From: Rehmannia glutinosa
Taxonomy: Eukaryota > Streptophyta > Magnoliopsida > Lamiales > Orobanchaceae
Assembly: GCA_016081115.2 (NCBI GenBank)
Contig: JABTTQ020003017.1
Location: forward strand, 1 to 64,000
Length of the DNA stretch: 64,000 nt
Reading direction: 5' to 3'
Shown: piece after piece, positions 33,673 to 44,429 of the stretch
Layout: each line of letters starts with the position of its first letter
Numbering within the stretch: the first letter of the stretch is position 1
Made by a program: the position numbers and the translations under genes
Notes under the pieces: generated by a model
What the model saw: only the letters and a program-made list of their open reading frames with translations
Told to the model about the DNA's origin: nothing
The model's database searches: none

Positions 33673-36442
33673 GTTCTTGGTATTTACAATTATCACTTAA
33701 AAGAAAACAAGTTATATAAAAAATATGTAGGTAAGTATTAAAAAATTCTATCGAAACTAAAGATGCGACAGAATTCCGACAAATAAAACTGAAGGTAAAA
33801 TCGTTGTAGGTAAATGTTTATAGACAAAATCTAAAACTATTGGTAAATTACTATAATATTTCTGTCGGTAAATTTAAAAACTATTGATAATTTGTCGATA
33901 ATTAATCGATGTAGTTTGGGGAAAAATAATATTTTTTATTTTGTCGGTATTATGTATGTAGCTAACTGTAAAAGTTTAGTGACAAAATAATTTTTTTCGA
34001 TATATGAACAAATATTTTTTTTGTAGTGTATATACTAATTAGTTTGCTATCTTTGATTCTTGCAGAAAGTTGTGATAGCAGAGACATTGCCTGTTTTAGA
34101 TGAGACCCTCGAAGAAATGTTTGCAGGTGCTAATATTGGCTTCCCAAAATCCTTGAAAATAGTGGACTTGGGTTGTTCATCAGGGCCTAACACCATTTTC
34201 ATCATCTCCCACATCCTGGATACAATTGAACACTTGTACAGAAAGAAGAACATTAGTACTTTTGGCATTAATTTACCTGAATTTGAGGTGTTTTTTAATG
34301 ATCTTCCAGATAATGACTTCAACAACCTGTTTAAGTTGCTGTCTTATGATGAGGTGATCAATTGTAACAAGAAGAGACAATGCCTTTTGTATGGTTTGCC
34401 AGCTTCTTTCTATAGCAGGCTGTTTCCAACCAAAAGCCTTCACTTTGCTTATTCTTCCTACAGTCTTCACTGGCTCTCTCAGGTATCTTTCTCATTCATC
34501 TTTTATTCCAAAATGGTGTTTCATCTTCCATTTATGCTTTAAAATTAATATGACAATTTTATTTGCTTAGCAATTATCTTTACAGTAGAATAGGAGATAA
34601 AACACTATTTTGAAATATATTACCCAATCTGAAATTTTGGAAACTACAGATTTAATTTTTTTCAATGACGACACGTATTTTATTAATGGTTAATTATAAA
34701 AAAAAAAAAAAGTTTGAGACTCAGCCTAATTACAGAAAAAAATTATTTTTAAAAATACAAATAATCCTTTGATACTTGTTTCTATTTTACAATTTCACAT
34801 TTTTAGGGAGTGTTTGGTTAAGAAAATACAAACCTGAAAGGATGCTTCTAATTTTGAAAGATAACATGAAACCTATTTTTTTTTTTTTTTCTGTAATTAG
34901 GCTAAATCTCAGGGTACGTAGTTTTTGTAATTTACCCTTCCATTAGTTTTTTTTTTTTTTTATATATATTTGGAGTATTTTGTTGGAGCGGATTGGAGAA
35001 TTAAATATGGGTTCCAAAATCCAAATGATAGGTTCCTGAAGGACTGGAGAATAAAAATAAGGAAAATATATACATGGCAAGAACAAGTCCTCCAGAGGTA
35101 TTTGAAGCATATGCAAAACAATATGAAAGAGACTTGTCCACATTTTTGAAGTCGAGAGCTAAGGAAATAATAGCCGGTGGCCGTATGGTTCTCACATTTG
35201 TAGGCAGAAGTTTTGAAGATCCCTCTTGCAAAGATGATTATGCATGTTTCACTTTGCTTTCCAAAACACTTCTTGACATGGTTGTTGAGGTATGTGTATA
35301 TATAAACAGTGGATTTGATTACAAAATTTATCCAATACTTATCTTTAAAAATTACAAATATTATCCCCATTGCATTTACTTCCATTTTATATATTGCACC
35401 TTTCGAAGGGGCGATTGTAAGACAAAAATATACTTAAAGGGTGTGTTTGTAATTCTGAAAGATAACTGCAGGATTTTTTGCTAATTAAACTAAACTTTTA
35501 GAGGTAATTATTTTAACGGATAACTACACAAAAGGTATTTTTTTTTGAGAAGTCTGAGGTAATTACCAAAAAAGAAAATAATAAATAGAGAAGTTTAAAA
35601 ATTGCATAAACCCCCTTGAGGTTTTGCTTTTGTTATACATTCTTTCCCAATCATTAGTTGACGTGACGGAGTTGATAACATCATCAATTATTTTACAATT
35701 ACACTCCTCAACTCTTCTAAAAATTACAAATAACCCTAAGTTTTCCTCCGACCATTTATAATGTTTAGAAAAATTGACGGATATAATTGTAAAATGTAAG
35801 ACACAAAATTTGTGCTATTTGTAATATTTATAAAAGTTGAGGGATGTAACTCTTGCCATCATCAAATTCAGTCCTAACACATAATCAATCCTCAATGGGT
35901 TTTTGTATTTCTTAAACTTCTATGGGTCTATTTTTTTAAATTATCTCTTATATATTTTAATTTACCCATAAATAGATGTAGGCATTGATTTACAAACTTA
36001 GCCTACAAAATATATGCACTCGTAGTTACATGAACGTGATATATTAGTGAACTCTGTCTTAGGGGCTTGTGAAGATGGATGATTTGTACTCGTTTAATTT
36101 GCCTATTTACACACCGTGTAAACAAGAAGTGGAGAAAGTGATTCAAAATGAAGGGTCCTTCAATTTGAACAAGATGCATGTTTTTCGGGTCCGTTGGGAT
36201 GCACATGATGACAACATTGTTAATGATGATTTGCAAGAAAATCCATTGTTTTTCGACAAACATAGGAGTGCGAAATTGGTGGCAGATTGTATTCGAGCTT
36301 TTATGGAGCCAATGGTGGCTTGCCATTTTGGGGATCCATTGTTGATGAATTATTTAGAAGATATGCAGAGAAATTGGCTGAGCATTTATCCATAGAGAAA
36401 TCTTCATATTTCACTATACTCATTTCTTTATGTAGGAGATGA
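33560..36442 (+). CDS. SABATH-family SAM-dependent carboxyl methyltransferase
   Basis: Exons 33560-33634, 34066-34482, 35032-35289 and from 36063; all junctions are GT-AG. The start MVVKNVMHMNGGDGGTSYAN is the family's N-terminus. VDLGCSSGPNT (exon 2) is the SAM-binding motif, FFNDLPDNDFNNLF follows, and SSYSLHWLSQ joins exon 3 at VPEGLE, the standard active-site loop. Exon 3 has IYMARTSPPEVFEAYAKQ and GGRMVLTFVGR; exon 4 has MDDLYSFNLPIYTPCKQEVE. Members methylate carboxyls of salicylate, benzoate, jasmonate and related acids, or xanthine nitrogens, in the cytosol. His rather than Met in SSYSL(H)WLS argues against a classical salicylate enzyme; it is compatible with benzoate-, jasmonate- or other-acid specificity, so no substrate is assigned. 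As written, a stop occurs at 36,395, but shifting one base near 36,348 restores the family's final helix (RRYAEKLAEHLSIEKSSYF) with a stop at 36,442, giving about 375 residues, close to the usual 360-380. Confidence 0.9.
33637..33668. repeat. (CT)n microsatellite at intron 1 donor
   Basis: About 16 tc units directly after the splice donor of SABATH exon 1. Confidence 0.95.
33700..34027. mobile_element. Possible CACTA-type terminus in SABATH intron 1
   Basis: The interval ends in tttttttgtagtg, the reverse complement of the cactacaaaaa terminus typical of plant CACTA elements, preceded by repeated sub-terminal ctgtcggtaaatt / tgtcgataatt motifs. The opposite end is not found, so this is at best a fragment. 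Confidence 0.4.
34688..34937. mobile_element. Inverted-repeat MITE in SABATH intron 2
   Basis: Left arm ggttaattataaaaaa...gagactcagcctaattac and right arm gtaattaggctaaatctcaggg...gtaatttaccc belong to the gggataattac family seen at 30,645 and 31,475. Confidence 0.65.
35519..35946. mobile_element. Decayed inverted-repeat MITE in SABATH intron 3
   Basis: Opens ggataactacacaaaaggt with a nearby tctgaggtaattacc, and near 35,600-35,900 contains the family's typical inner text (gttttgcttttgttatacatt, and inverted gtaatatttataaaagttgagg). The boundaries are approximate and a second, nested copy may start near 35,320. Confidence 0.4.
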
Positions 36443-37016
36443 ATGCTAATAGTAATGGGAAACTTGATTTGTCACAAATTCACAATAAATTGTTTAGTCT
36501 AAGTTTATCAATTGTTTGGGATTTTTTATTACAATCCATTTACTAATCTCAACCTGTTTTTTGATCACGCTCTTGGTTAATAACTGGTCCAGGCCTTGGG
36601 GTTGCAATTATATTACTCTGACCCAACTTTAATCATGCTGTGAACAGTCGTTGATGATGTGTTTCTCGTTTGCGTGGGTAATATTACGTTTATATTTTTC
36701 CTTTGGTGTAATATGGTTATTTTGAAAATTTATTCAACTTTATCGTCAATGCCAAATAAAATATTTTTATTCTACTAAAAATATTAACACATCACAATCA
36801 TACTTCCCAAATAATCGTTGCAAAACTCTATTTTGTGACTTTCGTGTTTTGGAATGACTTTTTCTCATCGCCAAAACCTATTTCAACTGTAGTGTCAATC
36901 AATTATTGGTAACGAGTCCTTAGAAAATTGGGATATTGCAATCATTGATAAGACGTGAAGGGAAAATAACAAAATTTTCATTCATAAACTTTAATTATGT
37001 AATAATAGTTTTGATT
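36443..37016. other. 3' flank of the SABATH gene
   Basis: AT-rich 3' UTR and spacer up to the hAT-like element. No gene or repeat is recognised. Confidence 0.5.
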
Positions 37017-37823
37017 TAGGGGCGGCCCCTGGGGCGGCCAAGATGTGCCGCCTTGCAGAGGACCCCCAACCGGCAAGGTCCCCTGGATTTTTTTATTTAT
37101 TTTATATGTATATATGTGGATATATAAATTAAAGGTTTATACAATGTACTAATGAGTGATTTGGCACAACGGTTGCACTGCTTTTTATGTTCCTCATGTT
37201 CACGAGTTCAAATCCCAGTAATAGCAAAGATCAATTTTTTTTTTGCCTTTCTATTTGGTTTTTTTTTTCCTTTCAATCTAGCTATATTTTTCTTTTTGCA
37301 AAAAAAACATAAGTGACGAGCTTTCTTTTTGCCATTCTATGTAGCTATTTTTTCCCGCCTATCTATGTACGTAACTAATTTTTTTATCTAATTATACTTT
37401 TTTCTTTTGCAAAACCAACAAAACATAATTGAAGAATTGAAAGAATCGCCTACCTTTAAATCCTCATTATGTCCTTCGTATTTGCCATTTTTTTCTCTTT
37501 AGCAAAACCAAAAAATAGAATTGAACAATTTAAAAACGCAAGAAGATCAATTTTTCATAGCTCATTTATTAGTTTTTTTTTGTCTTTTTCTCTATGATAA
37601 ATTATATTGAACAATCTTTTTCGTAATTTATTTAATAAGACAGAAATGTTAAAGTTGGAGTATTATATTTTTGTTATTAACTTATTACATATATCTCATT
37701 TTTATTGTTAAATCAATAAAATTATATTTGTATCATTGATTTTATTTTTAATTTTTTATGTAAACACAAAGGCCCCATTTTTTTATTTGCTCCAGGCCCC
37801 TCGAAACCTTGGACCGGCTTATG
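37017..37823 (+). mobile_element. hAT-like element, second copy, with Pol III boxes
   Basis: Begins aggggcggcccctggggcgg and ends ctccaggcccctcgaaacctt then ggaccggctt, the same ends as the 29,293 element. Internal spacing is conserved: A box tggcacaacgg at about 37,162 and B box gttcaaatc at about 37,205, both fitting consensus. The ends are eroded and no clear 8-bp target duplication remains, so it is older than the first copy. Confidence 0.75.
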
Positions 37824-37829
37824 CAACAA

Positions 37830-39695
37830 CAATTTTAACAGATTCAATATTAATTTTGCTACACAAGTTCTTTATCATCTCACTTTATATAACGACATAA
37901 CACCATTAAGTATAAGCAACACCACCTAACGAAAAAGCCATACTTAGCGAAGACTGAGAAAAGCTAAGTCCCAAGAGAGAACCAATAACCAAGCTCACTA
38001 TCTAGGGGACGAGTAAGCTCCCCATCTCATCTCCTTTCAACATGATGCATGCACTAGGTGGGACATTTTTGCTGGAAATTCATCACTCATACTTGCTAAC
38101 ACTCCTTCAAGAGGAGTCACTCACTCATGTAAAAGAGAACTTGGCACTCATCTCGTAAGTGGTAGCTCGGCTATCCCGGACCTTTTCAAGGCTTCATCCG
38201 TAAGAGGTAACCCCGATCCAGACTCGAACCGATAGGCTATCCCAAACCTTTCGAGGCTTTATCTGTAAAAGGTAGCCCTCAACTCTCTTACGATAGCTCC
38301 GGCTATACCGGACCTCTTAAGACTTCATCCTAAAGTAAGCCCTATAAAAGGTGGTTTGTACCATCCATGGTGGCTCCTAAAGTAAGTCTTATAAGTGGTG
38401 GCTCCGTGCCATCACTGGCGGCTCCTCTTGTAAGCCTATTAAGCGGTGGTTTCGTGCCTTCCATGGTTCTCGTAGTGTAAGTCTTATAAGTTGTGGATGC
38501 GCCATCCCTGCCCGCTCTCCGCAGCATGCCATATGAGAGATAACAATACATTATCCATGACCTACGAGACACGCCACATGAGAGATGACAAAACATAATT
38601 TGTGGTCCCCAGGGCATGCCATATGAGAAATAGCAATGCGCTATCTATGGCCCATGGCACAAGCCATATGAGAGATAACAACGCGCTATCTATGGCCCCT
38701 GCAACATGCCATATAAGAGATATCAATGCGTCATCCGTGGCCTGTTGGACAAGCTATATGAGAGATAGCAACACGTTATCTGTTGCTCCCACAACATGCC
38801 ATATCAGAGATAACAAATGTGCTATATGTGGCCCACGGGGCAAGCCATATGAGAAATAACAATGCATTATTTGTAGCCCACGGGATAAGCCATATGATAG
38901 ATAACAACGCGCTATCCGTGGTTCCCATAACATATTCGTGACCCAAAGGATGATTTATATGATAGATAGCAATGTGCTATCTGTGGCCCAGACAACAAAA
39001 CATTTGAGAGATAACAACACAATATATGTGGCTCCAACAACAAACCTTCATAGAGACAACATTGCACTATTCGGTGCTCCCAAGGCAAGCCTTCGAGAGA
39101 TATCATTGTGTTATTCGGGGCTCACAATATACCTTCAACGAGATAGCTTTGCGCTAACCGAAGCTCCCAAAACAATCCAGCTAAGAGATATCAATGCACT
39201 ATCCATGGCTCCCGTGATAAGCCATCTGAGAGATAGTTACGTACTATCCATGGAATCCCCCCAAAGAAAGTCCCATTTAGACTCCCAACCAGAGATCAAA
39301 TCGCATTCCCCAAATAGTCGCAAGGAAGAAGTCTCCCAAACTTGGAAATACCCTAACATATATAATGTCGAGAGATATTCTCAATGGAAAAGAGAAATCT
39401 CAGAATTCTGTGCTCTTGTGCACCCATACCCTTATTTAACCAGCCTTCACGCATGGTCGAGCTCCCAACGAAAAAAGGGAAAAAAATGGCTAAGTACCTT
39501 GGGAAGCCAAGAAGACTTCCTGCATTCTAGAGCCTCACGCGTCCACATGACTTATCATGCTCTGGAGACCTCTAGCATTCTAGGGGTTTCTCGTGCTCCG
39601 AAGACCTCTCGTGCTCTGTGAGGCAAACAAAGTCATCGAGAGTAGCTTCGTGCTCCATGAGGCAAACACACTCCTCTAGAGTAGCTTCGTGCTCC
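37830..39695. mobile_element. Left part of an older repeat element C
   Basis: Contains degenerate units with ataagtggtggctccgtgcc and a 45-bp tandem array (next entry), then a non-repetitive tail with a TATA-like cccttatttaacc near 39,430. Related motifs (gtggctacgcgccatccgtagc) resume at 52,080 on the other side of element A, and the GTGAG target duplication shows that A landed inside this sequence. The text ctcaagcctgggggcttc near 51,770 is reminiscent of Tat-lineage gypsy LTRs. No polyprotein is present, so this may be a long LTR or untranslated region. Confidence 0.5.
38525..39255 (+). repeat. 45-bp tandem repeat array, coding phase preserved
   Basis: About 16 units of consensus caagccatatgagagataac followed by aacgcgctatctatggcccc, period 45 bp. 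As 45 is divisible by three, long frames stay open (38,602-38,859 and 38,938-39,621), giving 15-residue repeats such as SHMRDNNALSMAPAT. Later units diverge. This is a minisatellite; whether the frame is ever translated is unknown. Confidence 0.8.
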
Positions 39696-39700
39696 GTGAG

Positions 39701-41317
39701 TGCTACAACTTTAAGGTTGCAACCCCAAGTGCAGGTTGTCTCAAGTAATAAATTTCTCGGGAGTCCGAGGTCGATCCACAGGGAAGTTGATGGAAGTTTA
39801 CAGGATATTTCTTATTTAAAGGATGAGTAAATGAGTTTTTTTTTACTAGTAAGAATATTTTTTTTAGTTACAAGAAATTTAATTAATAGAAATGTTGAGG
39901 ATTAGGGATCCACTCTTGATTTCGGATAAAGGAATGATTATATTTTCTTACCTCTTAGATTGCCACTATTGGAATCCATACACAAAGAAGGTTCCAATGG
40001 GAAGATATTATACATATGAATCATGCAATGAGGTAATCATGTTATATCATCAATTAGAATTTATCTTATAACATCAATACTTGTTTATGGGATCAAGTAT
40101 TTATGTATTCTTTTTGTCTACAACAAATCAAGGTATCCACATTAGTAGTCGGTTGAAATAAAACCAGACATTTAACTAAATGGAACCAAGTATTTGTTGT
40201 GCCAATAGATATACATAAATCAAGAAACACCACTAAACAAAAATGTATAAGCTAAAACCAAATTGATGATACAAACAATGAAATTTAATATGAATCTACA
40301 ATCATTCCTTATCCTTCATCAAGAGTTTCACCCCATTTCCTCAACAAAATAAACTTAGAATAACATGAAAAAATAGAGAAAACAAAAGATTGAAGAAAAA
40401 CTAAAGCAACCATTTTATAAAATACTAGAAATCTTACTATAATTTAAGAAAAGTAAGAAAGAAAAATTCTTTTGAACTTTGTAACTCTAACTTTCTCTAC
40501 ATAAAACTTGCTCTTGGCTAATTCTAATGACCTCTATTTATAGCCAACTAAAAATCAATTTACAATTATTTTATTCTTTATTTTTATTACAAGTAAGAAA
40601 ATAAGGAAATCAACACCAACTTTGCCACCTTCTTTGACTGGTCATTTTGTCCATGATATCAGCCATCTTTGCTCAATTTTCTTCCACAAGTCAATTATCA
40701 CATGAGTTGGCTTGAATTTCCAATTGATTTCATTGAATTTGAACAACCATGGGCCAAGATATGGTTGAATAATTGAGATGTGGTTGGCATACGGGATCGA
40801 CTAGTGCAGCAGCCTCTTGGATTTTTTATAAATTCATACAATACAAATCTGACTTTGGGGTATTCTTCAATGTTGTAGCTCTATGATTTGTACATACTCA
40901 GTAAAAATTTCAGATACAAATACCTTGTATTTTTCGAGTTATGTCCAAAATACCAAACTTGGTCAAGTCTGGAAATTAAATGAGCACCCTTCAATCTTCA
41001 TTTTATGATGAATTTTTTTATCCAAGAAAATATCATTTCGAACTTTGATTTTTGGTTTCAATCTCTCTCGAAAACTTGTAAATGAATGGATTGTGAATCC
41101 ACATCTTCAAGAATCATCCCAAAATCATGTCGGAAATGAAAGCTATGCTCGTTGATCCAAACCTGCACTAAAAAATGCTTCCAAATACAATTCTATGTTG
41201 ATTTCCTATTTTATTCCTAACATATTAATAATACTATAAATTCATTTTATTAATAATATTAATAAGGTAAAATAATAATATAAGCCTAAAATAATTATAC
41301 ATTTTTAACGCTCATCA
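39701..41317 (-). repeat. Element A 3' LTR
   Basis: 1,617 bp, TGCTACAACTTTAAGG to AACGCTCATCA. Nearly identical to 49785-51396. Confidence 0.95.
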
Positions 41318-41855
41318 CACCAACAAACCTTATTACTAGTCCCTAGTAATTAAAGCATAAAATAATACAAAAGAAATTTTATGAATATGGCACGTTGATC
41401 ATTTTTTAAAAAAAAACTTTATGAAATAGTCTAACAATCAAAAAGTTTATGGTCAGTCATCATAGATGCTATCAAGAATAAATATTATAATTTTTTTATA
41501 TTATTTTTTAGAGAAGAAATATTGTGTATATATGCACAAAACCACCGTTTCATTTCACAAACCAAAATACATTAACTTCAAACTTGATCATGAAAAAGCC
41601 TCAACTCCATATCCTCACAGGTTAGTGTTTGTTGTGTAAATTGGCGAGGTGTTCACTCTTGGAGTTGGAAAATAGTCAAAACTCTCAAGGAAATGGGCAA
41701 TATGATTTAGGACAAGCATTCAAACTAAAATTGAGCATAAGATAGGTAGTTATAAAATTTGAAACACCTAATTTTTTCATACCAAATTATGTCTCGAAAT
41801 TTCATTGGTTTAGAACTGCAAACAAAATGATAATATTTTTTTTATATATTTTTTT

Positions 41856-41904
<49 letters not shown>

Positions 41905-42640
41905 CTTTTTTTACAACATGACTAGCTATGAACAATACTCATCACAAATTATGTAATGAAGTATTTTTACAACATGACTAACAATGATAACATAACAATG
42001 AAGAATACTCATCACAAATTATGTAATAGAGTATTTTTAACAGAAATTGACAATGTGGGTGTTAACCAAATCATTTCTCCACATGTAAGGTAGAATATTT
42101 AAGTATTTCAAATCACAACATAACCATTTCAAACGACCAATTAAAGTTCGGAATGCTTGTTTTCTCAAACTCACCACTCATTCACAAAAGATGTGTGAAT
42201 ATTAAAAATAAAATACTTTATCATGATCAAACTTTCAGTTATATGTATCACAACCAATCTTTCCACAAAACTTAGAATGTGCACAAAACACTTTCTTTTC
42301 TTCTTTTTTTAGTTTTTTTTTTCAATTTAATCAAGATAGCATCGTTGAATTCAACAATAAGACTATTTTCATGTTTTGACAATTCACAATTTTTTTTTAA
42401 GAAAAATTCACAACATGCCATATTTTGAAAAGGGAATTACTAGAAAGATAATAAAAATAGGGATGCGTCTCAAGAATATCAAACTGACATTCTTTACTCG
42501 CCATCGTTGTTGTTTTTTTATTTTAATTTTCAATTTTCAAAATCACACATTGTAAATTAGGAAAAAAATAATATCAATTATCCCTTCCCCCAACTTATCA
42601 AAAACATTGTCCTCAATGTCAAAAATAAATAGGAAAGTAA
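41318..42640. other. Element A 3' untranslated region
   Basis: No ORF. It has a T run of about 45-50 bases at 41,862-41,904 (an A run in the element's sense) and a short direct duplication of actcatcacaaattatgtaat near 41,938 and 42,008. The expected polypurine tract next to the LTR is weak (aaggtttgttggtg on the minus strand). Confidence 0.6.
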
Positions 42641-42645
42641 GGTTT

Positions 42646-43372
42646 AAAAGATATTACCCGATGTATGGCTTTTGAAATGAAAGTAGAAGAACAAAGAGTA
42701 GTTGTACCGTGAAAGATAAATCTCACAACGTCGAGACAAATCCAATTTGCGTTTTTTACTTCTATCCTCCGACCAAACAACATGAGCCACTTTTGGATCG
42801 GGTTCAAGAACAAATGCTTGGAGTTGATCGATTAGTTCACTTGGTGTTGTTGCACAAATTATGATTCGTCTGGCGATGGTGAAATAAAACCTTTCTCGAC
42901 TATGCAAAATCTATAAAAGACAATAAACCATCAAAGAAACCATTAACATTAAGAATACCTATAAAGCTCTCGGTGAATGTTGAGTTGTGCCAGGAGATCA
43001 CTTGGAATAACTCCTCCAGTGTACCAAAACCACCAGGTAAGGTGATAAAGGCATCTGATTATGCATCATATTCACCATTCTCGTCTTGCATGTTTGATAC
43101 TCTTAACTCATCTCCAATGGTTTGCCCGGTGATTTGTCGGACAACTAAAGGTTTCAGGATAACTCCTAAGACTCGACTCCTCCCAAATAGGCGGAACCAA
43201 AGAACACGCCCCATTAACCCAAAACTACCTCCCCGTATACTAAGTTAATGTGCTTTTCGCTAGAAATTTACCAAGATTATCATTGCCTTCAAAAACAATT
43301 GTCCTTCCCAGGATTTGCACCACGTATCACAAAGAACACTTTGTTAATTCTACGGGAAGAAGAACTCTCCAT
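42646..43372 (-). pseudogene. LOG-like phosphoribohydrolase captured in element A
   Basis: Starting at ATG 43,372 (MESSSSRRINKVF), the minus strand gives, with a few one-base shifts, the whole LOG fold in order: HINLVYGG and FGLMG (nucleotide-binding GGGSxGLMG region, 43,208-43,250), RQITGQTIGDELRVSNMQD, then LPGGFGTLEELFQVISWHN (the PGGxGTxxE signature, 43,000-43,042), GILNVNGFFDGLLSFIDFA, VEKGFISP and RRIIICATTPSELIDQLQAF (to about 42,820). LOG enzymes release active cytokinin bases from their riboside 5'-monophosphates in the cytosol. The sequence runs without the multiple introns usual for plant LOG genes, and it lies between integrase and the 3' LTR in the element's own sense. The shifts make this copy unlikely to code as written, although consensus errors are possible. 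The C-terminal tail past 42,780 is not recognised. Confidence 0.82.
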
Positions 43373-43447
43373 TTTTTTTTTCTCTTTATGTTTTTTTTTT
43401 GTTTCTGATATAGTCTGAATGGTGTAAATGAGAGGGTGAATGCAACG

Positions 43448-43460
43448 CTATTTATTGAGG
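43448..43460 (-). promoter_or_regulatory. TATA-like motif upstream of the LOG-like ORF
   Basis: Minus-strand tcaataaatagcg lies about 80 bp upstream of the LOG-like ATG, followed by an A-rich leader (aaacataaagagaaaaaa). It resembles a captured plant core promoter and 5' leader, but AT-rich chance matches are common. Confidence 0.3.
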
Positions 43461-43559
43461 TATGAACAGAGGGGAATGCAAATAAATGTAATTATTGGAA
43501 CTTTTATTTTGTCAAAAAGTTTGAAAATAAATACAATAAAGTCAAAAAAAAATGCTAAC

Positions 43560-44191
43560 ATGTGAAGGAACAGAGAAAAGTAGTTGTGATTGTGGCTCAC
43601 ATCTTCCTCTCGGTTTTACGTCCGTAAACGGCTTAAACGCCCTCTATGGGTCGGGGATATGCTTCCCATCCAATTTTCTTATAAATTGGCAAACAGGTCT
43701 TTTAACGCCGATTCCCAAGACAAAGTTCACGTTCTTCTCGAAATTGGAGCCATAATCGGAGAATTTCACGATGCGAGAAATCCACAAGGATGCGTATCAA
43801 AAGTCCATAGAATGTTATCTAAAGACTCCTTACTCAGTCCATCCTTTATGAATTGAATTTTGTCCTCTCGATTTTGAAACCATACCTAAAGAACGACATC
43901 TTGTGTCACAAGTCCATCGAGCACATTTGTGACACACTTGTAGTCTTTTGGCCCTTCGCTTTTTTTTGAATATGAACTTTTTCCAAGACCAGGTAAGCAT
44001 TTAGTAGGAGAAAATGAAAATTCTCCCGCTAATCTTACCTTTGCTTCAATTATCCAACGTACATCTTCCGGAATGCCTTTATTCATAAACATTCTTAACC
44101 TTTCTATCCTGGCTTTGTATATTTTCAAAATTTCATTTGTAGAAAGAAAATCAAATCGCTTTTTGAGAGTGGGGGGAATTCTTTTATCCAT
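43560..44191 (-). pseudogene. Unknown ORF between integrase and LOG-like ORF
   Basis: The minus strand reads MDKRIPPTLKKRFDFLST then EILKIYKARIERLRMFMNKG and LAGEFSFSPTKCLPGLGK; after a shift near 43,890 it continues as QNREDKIQFIKDGLSKESLD and ILWTFDTHPCGFLAS. The composition (charged, helical) looks like a real protein. It is not a retroelement domain I know and not the ATHILA ORF found at the same place in element B. It could be another captured host segment or a lineage-specific element gene. Confidence 0.4.
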
Positions 44192-44429
44192 TTTTTTTTT
44201 AAAAAAAAATCTAAATGAAAGAGAATTAGAAGACAAAATTATGTACAAACATCGGTGTTTGTGGGAAATCGATGAGTCCGACTTAATCGTCACAGATGAG
44301 TACCGTTATCCGCCATTTAACCGGGAAAACAAATAATTAAACACTACAAAACACACACATTTATAAAAACAAATATATTCACTAATTATAACAAGGATTA
44401 TAAAGAAAAAGAACTTGCTCTGGAAGGAA

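Noticed and set aside
37161..37225. A free tRNA gene
   Set aside because: A and B boxes fit, but the cloverleaf arms do not pair and the segment is inside an hAT-like element.
38525..39255. CRISPR-like regular repeats
   Set aside because: Units are contiguous 45-bp repeats with no unique spacers, in a plant nuclear context.
38938..39621. 227-codon ORF as an ordinary gene
   Set aside because: Its first half is the 45-bp repeat array and the rest is element C sequence next to the target site of element A; no conserved domain.
42973..43856. Plus-strand ORFs in element A
   Set aside because: They are antisense shadows of the LOG-like and unknown minus-strand ORFs.
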